The translations under genes were made by a program, and so were the position numbers. A stretch of 64,000 bases of DNA from BM003 sp963783695 (GTDB lineage Bacteria > Pseudomonadota > Gammaproteobacteria > Steroidobacterales > BM003): contig CAWAOM010000004.1 of NCBI GenBank assembly GCA_963783695.1, positions 1 to 64,000 of the forward strand, written 5' to 3'. Below the pieces are notes generated by a model. That model saw nothing but the letters and a program-made list of their open reading frames with translations, did no database searches and had not been told where the DNA came from. The stretch's first letter is position 1, and each line of letters starts with the position of its first letter. Of the stretch, positions 50,966-58,785 are shown one piece after another.

Positions 50966-51498
50966 GCGCTGAGACCCCTGCCGCCGATTCGAAGGGCGCT
51001 GGCGGCAACTCTGCCCGCCCGGCGTACATGCGCATGCTGCTTCTCGCGCTGGTACTCATGGTGACATGGCTGCTGTGGTCGGGTTTCTTCAAGCCACTGC
51101 TGATCGGGCTCGGCGTGCTGTCCTGCCTGCTCACGCTCTACATCGTCCGCCGGATGGACTATTTCACCAAGGAAACGTTCGCGTTCCATTACGACTTTCG
51201 CCTGCTCGGGTTCTGGCTGTGGCTTGGTCGCGAAATTGTTGTTTCGAGCCTCCAGGTTGCACGGGTTGTGCTGCGGCGTCGTATTGAAGTCGAACCCACG
51301 CTGGTCGATATCAATGCGCGCAATCTCTCGCCTGTCGACCAGGTGCTTCTGGGTAATTCGATTACCCTGACGCCGGGAACATTGACGCTCGATGTGCACG
51401 ATGGCCTTCTGCGTGTCCATGCGTTGACCGCCGAAGGTGCGGCCGCCCTGGAAGACGGCGAGATGCAGCGCCGGGTCGCGGCCCTCGGAAGGCGCTGA
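50962..51498 (+). CDS. mrpE: Mrp-type Na+/H+ antiporter subunit E
   Basis: The 178-residue membrane protein has two to three N-terminal helices (MLLLALVLMVTWLLWSGFF, LLIGLGVLSCLLTLYIV) and the MnhE C-domain DQVLLGNSITLTPGTLTLDV. A ~22-residue hydrophilic extension precedes the first helix. It begins the overlapping series E-F-G-B-C-D-D-x-D. Subunit E is needed for assembly and full cation efflux in known Mrp complexes. Confidence 0.9.
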   Translation: MSAETPAADSKGAGGNSARPAYMRMLLLALVLMVTWLLWSGFFKPLLIGLGVLSCLLTLYIVRRMDYFTKETFAFHYDFRLLGFWLWLGREIVVSSLQVARVVLRRRIEVEPTLVDINARNLSPVDQVLLGNSITLTPGTLTLDVHDGLLRVHALTAEGAAALEDGEMQRRVAALGRR

Positions 51499-51500
51499 CC

Positions 51501-51791
51501 ATGTACTACGTTGTCACCATAGCGACACTGGTCACGATGGGTCTCGCATTGATTCGCGCCGTACTCGGGCCGTCGGTCTACGATCGTGTGCTCGCCATGA
51601 ATATGTTCGGCACCAAAACGGTATTGCTGCTATCGGTGATTGCGTTCCTGTATGGGCGACCGGACTTCCTCGATCTCGCGCTTGCTTATGCGTTGATCAA
51701 CTTCATCGGCGTGCTGGCAGTGCTCGAGTTTTTCCGGGTTCTCTCGTTGCGCCGCCGGGCCGAGCAGATCGAGGAGGCGCGAGGCGAATGA
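51501..51791 (+). CDS. mrpF: Mrp-type Na+/H+ antiporter subunit F
   Basis: The 96-residue protein has three membrane helices and the MnhF pattern RAVLGPSVYDRVLAMNMFGT, FLDLALAYALINFIGVLAVL. It starts two bases after subunit E and overlaps subunit G by ATGA. The cytosolic tail is basic (RRRAEQIEEARGE). Confidence 0.9.
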   Translation: MYYVVTIATLVTMGLALIRAVLGPSVYDRVLAMNMFGTKTVLLLSVIAFLYGRPDFLDLALAYALINFIGVLAVLEFFRVLSLRRRAEQIEEARGE

Positions 51792-52117
51792 CGATGCTGC
51801 TCGACATCCTTAGCTGGGTGCTGTTGACGCTGGGCGGCATCAGTGTGTTGATTGGTGGCATCGGGGCGTTGCGGATGCCCGATCTCTACACCCGCATGCA
51901 TGCCGCGAGCGTCACCGACAGCATGGGAGCAATCATGGTGCTGGGCGGCATCATGTTGCAGGCGGGCTGGTCGCTGGCAACGATCAAGCTGATCACGATT
52001 TTGCTCTTCCTGCTGCTCACCAGTCCGACCTCGTCCAATGCGCTGGCAAGTGCCGCGCTGCTCGCGGGGACACGACCGCTGTCCGAACAACGGCACGACC
52101 GGGGAGAATCGCAGTGA
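51788..52117 (+). CDS. mrpG: Mrp-type Na+/H+ antiporter subunit G
   Basis: The 109-residue protein has three helices and the MnhG signature GALRMPDLYTRMHAASVTDS, LLTSPTSSNALASAALL. ATGA overlap with subunit F and GTGA overlap with the next gene show tight translational coupling. Confidence 0.92.
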   Translation: MTMLLDILSWVLLTLGGISVLIGGIGALRMPDLYTRMHAASVTDSMGAIMVLGGIMLQAGWSLATIKLITILLFLLLTSPTSSNALASAALLAGTRPLSEQRHDRGESQ

Positions 52118-53088
52118 TTGTCATGTTCGGCATTTTCCTGCTGACGCTGCTGGTGATTACCGCAATCGCGATCGTGCGCACCGACAACCTGTTTGTCGCG
52201 GTGATGCTGATGGGAATAGCGAGCCTGCTGATTGCGGCGAACTTTTTCATCCTCGATGCTGCTGACGTCGCGCTGACCGAGGCCGCGGTGGGGGCGGGCA
52301 TTTCCACCGTGCTGTTTCTCGGTGCTCTCGCGCTGACCTCGGAGCGCGAGCGCTCCAAGTCATCGCGGCGAGTGTTGTCGTTCACGGTGGTTGCGGCGGC
52401 GGCGCTGGTCCTCATTTATGCGACCTTCGATAAACCGCGATTCGGTGATCCGCTGGCCCCGGTACACACTCACGTCGCGCCCTGGTATCTGGAAAACACG
52501 CCAACCTACATTGATATTCCCAACGTGGTCACGGCCGTTCTCGGCAGCTTTCGCGGCTACGATACGCTCGGCGAGGTGTTTGTCGTGTTCACCGCAGGTA
52601 TCGGCGTACTTTTTTTGCTCGGCGGCGGTGTTGCGCCTGGCAGACTGCCGCGGGAGAAGAACAGCGAAGGCCTGCGCCACTACCTCATCCCACGGCTGGT
52701 CGGCCGTTTTCTGATCCCCTTCATCCTGTTGTTCGGGCTGTATGTGCAGTTCCACGGCGAGTACGGACCCGGCGGCGGCTTCCAGGCCGGTGCGATCGTG
52801 ACCGCGGCCATCATATTGTTGGCACTGGTTGAGGGCGAGCAGCGCGCGCTGGCGGTGCTGCCGCAGCGCTGGCTGCTGGGGCTGATGGCAGCCGGCCCGC
52901 TGATCTACGGCGCGGTGGGTGTCGCCGGGATTTTGCTGGGCGGTAATTTTCTCGACTATTCTCCGCTCGCGTCCGATCCCGTCCAGGGCCAGCACCTCGG
53001 CATACTGTTGATCGAGATCGGGGTCGGCATCACTGTAACCGGGGTGCTGCTGAGTATCTTCCATGCCTTCGCGGCGCGCGGTCGCTAG
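52114..53088 (+). CDS. Fused antiporter subunit: MrpA C-terminal (DUF4040) part plus MrpB
   Basis: The 324-residue protein starts with GTG. Residues ~1-80 form a DUF4040/MbhD-like unit (NLFVAVMLMGIASLLIAANF, TEAAVGAGISTVLFLGALAL). Residues ~85-175 form an MbhE-like unit (YDTLGEVFVVFTAGIGVLFL). Residues ~190-324 form the MnhB domain (RLVGRFLIPFILLFGLYVQF, HGEYGPGGGFQAGAI). In canonical operons the first two are the end of MrpA. Here they are detached from the large subunit and fused to MrpB. Confidence 0.85.
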   Translation: MIVMFGIFLLTLLVITAIAIVRTDNLFVAVMLMGIASLLIAANFFILDAADVALTEAAVGAGISTVLFLGALALTSERERSKSSRRVLSFTVVAAAALVLIYATFDKPRFGDPLAPVHTHVAPWYLENTPTYIDIPNVVTAVLGSFRGYDTLGEVFVVFTAGIGVLFLLGGGVAPGRLPREKNSEGLRHYLIPRLVGRFLIPFILLFGLYVQFHGEYGPGGGFQAGAIVTAAIILLALVEGEQRALAVLPQRWLLGLMAAGPLIYGAVGVAGILLGGNFLDYSPLASDPVQGQHLGILLIEIGVGITVTGVLLSIFHAFAARGR

Positions 53089-53091
53089 GCC

Positions 53092-53445
53092 ATGGAACTC
53101 TTAGGTCTCTATCATTACTGGGTGTTCGCGATCCTGTTGATGACGGGCTTTTATGCGGTGATCGCGAAGCTCAACCTGATCAAGAAGCTGATTGGTCTGT
53201 CGCTGTTCCAGGCGGCGGTGTTCCTGCTCTACATAACGATGAGCAAGGTCGATGGCGGAACGGCGCCAATTTTCTCCGGTGCGCCAGACGCGATCTTCTC
53301 GAATCCGCTGCCGCAGGTGCTGATCCTGACCGCCATCGTCGTCGGTATCTCGACGCTCGCACTCGGCCTCGGGATCGTCGTGCGTATCAAGGAGGAATAC
53401 GGCTCGATCGAGGAGGATGAAATCCAGGAGATCGACCGGCGGTGA
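53092..53445 (+). CDS. mrpC: Mrp-type Na+/H+ antiporter subunit C (NuoK-like)
   Basis: The 117-residue protein has three helices homologous to NuoK: YWVFAILLMTGFYAVIAKLN, LIGLSLFQAAVFLLYITMSK and DAIFSNPLPQVLILTAIVVG ISTLALG-type sequence. It overlaps the next gene by GTGA. Confidence 0.9.
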   Translation: MELLGLYHYWVFAILLMTGFYAVIAKLNLIKKLIGLSLFQAAVFLLYITMSKVDGGTAPIFSGAPDAIFSNPLPQVLILTAIVVGISTLALGLGIVVRIKEEYGSIEEDEIQEIDRR

Positions 53446-54935
53446 ACGGACTCGCTCAGCATCTCCCGGCACTTCAGGTTGTAGTGCCGTTACTCGTGGC
53501 GCCTCTCGTGGTTCTGTTGCGGCCGCGTGGACTTGCGTGGGCGGCCAGCACCGCCGCGAGCGTGCTCGCTTTCGTTATCGCGATCGAGCTTACGCTGCGG
53601 GTTTTCGCTGCCGGCCCGGTCGGCTACCTGGTCGGCTCATGGCCGGCGCCGTACGGGATAGAGCTTCGCGTCGATGCCCTGAGCGCCCTGTTACTTCTGG
53701 TGACGACAGGGGCTTCGGCGCTTGTACTGATCGGCGGCCGGCAGAGTCTCGATGCCCAGATCGAGGCAGAGCGTCAGCCCTATTTCTTTGCCGCGTGGCT
53801 GCTGGCGTTGGCCGGATTGTCCGGCATCGTGGTAGCGGCGGACGCCTTCAACATTTTTGTATTCATGGAAATCTCGTCGCTGGCAAGCTATGTGCTGATC
53901 GCCGGCGGCCCGGACCGGCGCGCTTTGCCGTCCGTGTTCAAGTACCTCGTCATGGGTACGATCGGGGCAACGTTCTACCTGATTGGCGTCGGCCTGATCT
54001 ACATGATGACCGGGACGCTGAACCTGGCTGATATGGAATTGCGTATCCACGCAGTCGGCGATCTGACCCCGATCCTTGCCGCCGCCGGTTTCATCACGGT
54101 CGGCCTGGCGCTGAAAGCGGCGATCTTTCCATTGCATGTCTGGATGCCCAATGCTTACACCTATTCACCGCACATGGCTACTGCGTTTCTCGCGGCCTGT
54201 TCGACCAAGGTGTCGCTTTATATCCTGCTGCGCTTCGATTTTTTCGTCTTTCAGGGCAACCTCGAAGGACACGACCTGCAGTTTGCCATCTACCTGATGC
54301 CACTGGCGGTACTTGGTATTCTCGTCGGCTCGGCGGTCGCGATGTTTGAGAACAACGTCAAGCGACTGTTGGCATTTTCTTCGGTCTCGCAGATTGGTTA
54401 CATGATGCTCGGTGCGAGCCTCGTGTCGATCTCCGGACTCACCGCGGGCATCCTGCATATCTTCAATCATGCCCTTGCGAAAGGCACATTGTTCCTCGCC
54501 GTTGCGTCATTCGCGATGGTCGCGGCGGGCCTCCGCCTCAACGATCTCAGGGGCATAGCCCGCCGCATGCCATGGACGTTTGCCGCGTTCCTGGTCGCCG
54601 GGCTCAGCCTGATCGGCATCCCGGGGACGGCCGGTTTCGTCAGCAAGTGGTATTTGATCATGGCGGCCATGGAGCTCGGGCCGGCAGGCGTGGTGCTCGT
54701 GGCCGTGATCCTGATCAGTTCGCTGATGGCGGTTGTCTATATCTGGCGCATTGTCGAAGTGGCATGTTTCTCAACGGCGGAGGACGACAGCGCTTCCGCA
54801 ATCGCTGTGTCTCCGCTGATGATCGCCGTGACCTGGCTCGCCGCGCTCGCCAACATCTACTTTGGCCTGGTGCCGGCATTGCCTTTGCATCTTGCGAGTG
54901 ACGCGGCCGCCGAACTGCTGAGGCATCTGCCGTGA
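53442..54935 (+). CDS. mrpD: Mrp-type antiporter subunit D, first large proton-channel subunit
   Basis: The 497-residue protein, starting with GTG, has about 14 helices of the NuoL/M/N-MrpD family: FNIFVFMEISSLASYVLIAG with the conserved Glu in TM5, LKAAIFPLHVWMPNAYTYSP with the broken-helix Lys, and RLLAFSSVSQIGYMMLGASL. It should form a proton/cation pathway in the inner membrane. It overlaps the next subunit by ATGA-type overlap (GTGAG at 54932). Confidence 0.9.
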   Translation: MNGLAQHLPALQVVVPLLVAPLVVLLRPRGLAWAASTAASVLAFVIAIELTLRVFAAGPVGYLVGSWPAPYGIELRVDALSALLLLVTTGASALVLIGGRQSLDAQIEAERQPYFFAAWLLALAGLSGIVVAADAFNIFVFMEISSLASYVLIAGGPDRRALPSVFKYLVMGTIGATFYLIGVGLIYMMTGTLNLADMELRIHAVGDLTPILAAAGFITVGLALKAAIFPLHVWMPNAYTYSPHMATAFLAACSTKVSLYILLRFDFFVFQGNLEGHDLQFAIYLMPLAVLGILVGSAVAMFENNVKRLLAFSSVSQIGYMMLGASLVSISGLTAGILHIFNHALAKGTLFLAVASFAMVAAGLRLNDLRGIARRMPWTFAAFLVAGLSLIGIPGTAGFVSKWYLIMAAMELGPAGVVLVAVILISSLMAVVYIWRIVEVACFSTAEDDSASAIAVSPLMIAVTWLAALANIYFGLVPALPLHLASDAAAELLRHLP

Positions 54936-56401
54936 GCCCTGAGTCGACGATTCTGCTGGCGTTGCTGCTGCCGCTTGCCGGCGCTGTCGCGATTGCGCTC
55001 GCCGGCCGCTTTAGCGCCAATCTGCGCGAAACGGTGACGCTCGCAACCGCCGGCGGGCTTGCGGTGACGGTATGGAGCCTGCTGCCGGCCGTGATGGCGG
55101 GAGAGCGGCCCGCCGTCCGCATTACCGAATTGCTGCCGGGCGTGGAAATCGGATTCATTGTGGAACCACTGGGTATGCTGTTCGCAGCGCTGGCTTCGGG
55201 TCTGTGGATCATTAACTCGCTTTACTCGATCGGCTACATGCGGGGCAACAACGAACGCAATCAGACCCGGTTCTATGTGATGTTCGCTGTCTCTCTCGCG
55301 GCGACGATCGGCGTTGCCTTCGCCGGAAACCTGTTCACGTTGTTTCTTTTCTACGAGGTGCTGACGCTCTCCACGTACCCGCTTGTTGCGCACAAGGGGG
55401 ACGCGGCGACGGTGCGATCGGCGCGGGTCTATCTCGGCATCCTGCTGACCACGTCGATCGGACTGTTCCTGCCGGCAATCATTTGGACCTATGCGGTGGC
55501 CGGCACCGGTGACTTCATTCCCGGAGGAATTCTGACCGGCAAAATGGACGGGCCCGCGGTCGGGTTGTTGCTCGGGTTGTTCGTGTTCGGTATCGGCAAG
55601 GCCGCGGTGATGCCGATGCATCGCTGGTTACCGGCAGCAATGGTGGCGCCTACGCCGGTCAGCGCGCTGCTGCATGCAGTCGCCGTCGTCAAGGCGGGCG
55701 TGTTTACGGTGACGAAAGTCATCGTCTATATTTTCGGTGTCGATTTCCTGTTCGCCGAACCCAGCAGCGGGTGGCTGCTGTACGCGGCCGCGTTCACGAT
55801 CATCGCGGCGAGCGTGGTGGCGTTGCGGCAGCAAAATCTGAAGCGCCTGCTCGCGTACTCGACGATCGCACAGTTGTCGTATGTCGTCATGGCGGCGGCG
55901 GTGCTCAAACCGTTGGCGGAGATCGGTGCGGCCATTCACATGGTGGCGCATGCATTTGGCAAGATCACACTGTTCTTCGCGGCCGGCGCAATCTATGTGG
56001 CGGCCGGCAAAACCGAGGTTCACCAGCTTCGCGGCATTGGTCTGCGCATGCCAGTCACGATGACAGCATTCACGATCGGGGCGCTGAGTATGATCGGTGT
56101 GCCGCCGACCGGGGGGTTCGTTTCGAAGTGGTACATACTGGCGGGAGCATTCCAGGCCAATAACTATGTTGCCGTCGCGACAATTATTCTGAGCACCGCG
56201 TTGAACGCGGCTTACTTCCTGCCGATCATCTACATGGCCTGGTTTATGCGTGAGAAGGAGCCGGCGGCGGTCGACCATGGCGAAGCGCCGTGGCCGGCGG
56301 TGCTGGCGCTGGCTATAACCGCGTTTCTGACGATTGCCTTTTTCTTTTTTAACGGCGCTACGCTCGAACTCGAACGCCAGGTTATCGAGAATTTATTATG
56401 A
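54932..56401 (+). CDS. Second large proton-channel antiporter subunit (NuoL/MrpD-like)
   Basis: The 489-residue protein has ~14 helices with NLFTLFLFYEVLTLSTYPLV (key Glu), GKAAVMPMHRWLPAAMVAPT PVSALLHA and RLLAYSTIAQLSYVVMAAAV. The VSALLHA motif and the HxxxH region are closer to NuoL/MrpA-N than to MrpD. It could substitute for the missing MrpA large domain. It starts with GTG in overlap with the gene before and ends in overlap with the small gene after. Confidence 0.88.
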   Translation: MSPESTILLALLLPLAGAVAIALAGRFSANLRETVTLATAGGLAVTVWSLLPAVMAGERPAVRITELLPGVEIGFIVEPLGMLFAALASGLWIINSLYSIGYMRGNNERNQTRFYVMFAVSLAATIGVAFAGNLFTLFLFYEVLTLSTYPLVAHKGDAATVRSARVYLGILLTTSIGLFLPAIIWTYAVAGTGDFIPGGILTGKMDGPAVGLLLGLFVFGIGKAAVMPMHRWLPAAMVAPTPVSALLHAVAVVKAGVFTVTKVIVYIFGVDFLFAEPSSGWLLYAAAFTIIAASVVALRQQNLKRLLAYSTIAQLSYVVMAAAVLKPLAEIGAAIHMVAHAFGKITLFFAAGAIYVAAGKTEVHQLRGIGLRMPVTMTAFTIGALSMIGVPPTGGFVSKWYILAGAFQANNYVAVATIILSTALNAAYFLPIIYMAWFMREKEPAAVDHGEAPWPAVLALAITAFLTIAFFFFNGATLELERQVIENLL

Positions 56402-56667
56402 ACAAGCCACAACAAGAAGATCACTGGCTCGCGCGGCCTGCAACGATAAAACTCCTGTGGCGGGTTTTCAGTGCGGTGCTGGTTCTGCTCGTCCTCGCGC
56501 AGGCGCTGATCTACGTCAAGGGCTATTTCGGTGTCGACGGCTGGTTTGGTTTTGGCGCGGCCTACGGCTTTCTCTCGTGTCTGGCCATGGTGCTATTCGC
56601 GAAAGCACTCGGCTATGCGTTGAAACGCGACGAAGATTATTACGATGACGGACGGGACGATGCTTGA
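56398..56667 (+). CDS. Small two-helix membrane protein of the antiporter operon
   Basis: The 89-residue protein has two hydrophobic helices (LLWRVFSAVLVLLVLAQALI and FGAAYGFLSCLAMVLFAKAL) and an acidic, Tyr-rich tail (KRDEDYYDDGRDDA). It overlaps both neighbours, so it is almost certainly translated with them. I know no function. It may be an accessory subunit of this antiporter type. Confidence 0.8.
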   Translation: MNKPQQEDHWLARPATIKLLWRVFSAVLVLLVLAQALIYVKGYFGVDGWFGFGAAYGFLSCLAMVLFAKALGYALKRDEDYYDDGRDDA

Positions 56668-58360
56668 ACTGATCCCGCCGGCGATATTCATGATAGTGGG
56701 CGCGCTGCTGATCGGTCCGGCGCGTGGCCACCTGCGCAGCGCAATTGTGCTGGCAGTGCCACTGATCACGCTGTGGTTCATATGGCAGGTGCCGAATGGT
56801 GTCGCCTACGATCTGGCTTTCCTCGACTACCGTATCCAGCCGCTCGAGGGCAGCCCGGTAAGGCGTCTGTTCGCGACGATCTTTGCATTGATGGCGTTCG
56901 GCGGTGGTCTGTATGCGTTCCGCCAGGCGAGGTGGTATGAACTCTCGGCAGCCTATGCCTACGCGGCCGGCGCAATCGGCGTCAGCTTTGCCGGCGATCT
57001 GGTCAGCCTGTTCGTTTACTGGGAGTTAATGGCGCTGTTCTCGACCGTCGTCGTGTGGTGCGGTGGTACGCCGCAGGCGCGCCGCGCCGGAATCCGTTAC
57101 GCCATCATGCACCTGCTGGGCGGTGTCATCCTGATGGTGGGTATCGAGGGCGTTGCCGTAAACACCGGCTCGATCGAGATCCGGCCTATGCTTGCCAATA
57201 GCTTCGGCACGTGGATGATGCTCGCCGGTATCCTGATCAATGCAGCGGCCCCGCCGGTCTCGGCCTGGCTCGCCGATGCCTACCCGACGTCGAGCCCGAC
57301 CGGTTCGGTGTTCCTGTCGGCATTCACGACCAAGACGGCAATTCTGACGTTGATCCTGCTGTACCCGGGTGAACCGGTGCTCATCGGAACCGGACTGTTC
57401 ATGGTCATGTACGGCATCATTTACGCGCTGCTCGAAAACGATATTCGCCGCATCCTGGCGTACTCGATCGTCAACCAGGTCGGTTTCATGGTGTGCGCGG
57501 TCGGTATCGGGACGCAGATGGCGCTGAACGGCGCGGCCGCGCATGCGTTTGCTCATATCATTTATAAGGCGCTGCTGTTTATGAGCGCGGGTGCTGTCAT
57601 TTATCGCACCGGTTTCAATCGCTGCACTGATGTGGGCGGGTTGTTTCGGACGATGCCGCTGACCGCGATTTGCGGCATTGTCGGCGCGCTCGCGATCTCG
57701 GGGTTTCCGCTGACCTCGGGTTTTACCACCAAAACGATGATCTCGCAGGCTGCCGCTGACGAGAGTCTCGTCGTCGTCTACATGTTGCTGGCCGCGGCGT
57801 CGGCCGGTGTATTTCTCCATGCGGGCATCAAGTTCCCGTGGTTTGTGTTCTTCCAGCGCGACTCGGGACTAAGGCCAAAGGACGCGCCGTGGAATATGGC
57901 GGTCGCAATGGTGATCTTCTCCGTACTATGCATTCTGCTAGGCGTAGCACCCGATCTGCTGTACCGGTTCCTGCCTTACCCGGTGGAATACGATGCCTAC
58001 ACGCCAGGGAAAGTGCTGTTCTATCTGCAGCTGCTAATGTTCTCGGGGCTGGCCTTCTTCCTGTTGCTGCCGTTGATGAAACGCACTGAGACCATAAGCC
58101 TGGATACCGATTGGTTGTGGCGGGTCGCCTTGTTCCGCCTTGCCGACGGCGCATTCGGGCTGGTGGCCGCTGCGGGCGGCGTTGTTTCCGCCGCCACGTC
58201 CTCCGCGCTATCGCGCCTTCGCGGGCTCGCGACTCGCTACCTCGGAACCGCGGATGATGGCGCCGCGCCCGGGGTATTCGCGCGCGCCTGGCCGATCGGT
58301 GTGACGGCGTTATGGATTGCCGTGCTGCTGACCGCTTATGTCCTGGTCTATTATTTCTGA
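56660..58360 (+). CDS. Third large proton-channel antiporter subunit (MrpD/NuoN-like)
   Basis: The 566-residue protein has about 16 helices with GDLVSLFVYWELMALFSTVV (key Glu), APPVSAWLADAYPTSSPTGS, RRILAYSIVNQVGFMVCAVG and AHIIYKALLFMSAGAVIYRT (key Lys). The C-terminus adds a long amphipathic stretch and a last helix. The ATG at 56660 overlaps the previous stop by 8 bases; an ATG at 56645 is in frame. It closes the nine-gene operon. Confidence 0.87.
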   Translation: MLELIPPAIFMIVGALLIGPARGHLRSAIVLAVPLITLWFIWQVPNGVAYDLAFLDYRIQPLEGSPVRRLFATIFALMAFGGGLYAFRQARWYELSAAYAYAAGAIGVSFAGDLVSLFVYWELMALFSTVVVWCGGTPQARRAGIRYAIMHLLGGVILMVGIEGVAVNTGSIEIRPMLANSFGTWMMLAGILINAAAPPVSAWLADAYPTSSPTGSVFLSAFTTKTAILTLILLYPGEPVLIGTGLFMVMYGIIYALLENDIRRILAYSIVNQVGFMVCAVGIGTQMALNGAAAHAFAHIIYKALLFMSAGAVIYRTGFNRCTDVGGLFRTMPLTAICGIVGALAISGFPLTSGFTTKTMISQAAADESLVVVYMLLAAASAGVFLHAGIKFPWFVFFQRDSGLRPKDAPWNMAVAMVIFSVLCILLGVAPDLLYRFLPYPVEYDAYTPGKVLFYLQLLMFSGLAFFLLLPLMKRTETISLDTDWLWRVALFRLADGAFGLVAAAGGVVSAATSSALSRLRGLATRYLGTADDGAAPGVFARAWPIGVTALWIAVLLTAYVLVYYF

Positions 58361-58785
58361 GCGCCGCTTAATAGAAGCGGCGGCAACGCCCGCAATCCCG
58401 GACTTTGGCAGCGAAGTCACAGGCGGTGGCTTCAGCAGGGCGGAATCCGCAGACCATTGGGGCGGGACCCGATCTCTCGCCGCGAGGTGATGCCCGTCCG
58501 TGCCCATGAGCAGTGTTTCGCGCACTCGGCGGTCCGCAACCACGGTGACGTTCTCGTTGTTCGCGGTGCCGCGGTCTCCCCGGTCTGCACCCGTGACGCC
58601 AATGGCGGCACCCGCCGACCCTGGCCGTTCGTTGCCGCGTATACCTTCAATGGGTTCGCCCGGCGTTGCAATATGATCTGTTTTATAGATTGTTGTGAGA
58701 GAAATATTCAATCATGTAGGTAGTCTTTTTGTGTTTGAATAGGGTCGTGGCAACAACCGTTTTAACTCTGCAGGGAGTAGCTCCA
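58361..58785. other. Interval between the antiporter operon and katG
   Basis: A hairpin GCCGCTT-AATAG-AAGCGGC stands at about 58363-58381, just after the operon, without a T tail. Beyond it the minus strand has a short open frame (GADRGDRGTANNENVTVVAD) that I cannot assign. The last 110 bases turn AT-rich (TTGTGAGAGAAATATTCAAT) and should hold the katG promoter. An OxyR or Fur site cannot be claimed by eye. Confidence 0.4.

Noticed and set aside
58310..58711. A minus-strand open frame upstream of katG
   Set aside because: No recognisable family, no ribosome site, and it overlaps the end of the antiporter gene and the likely katG promoter.
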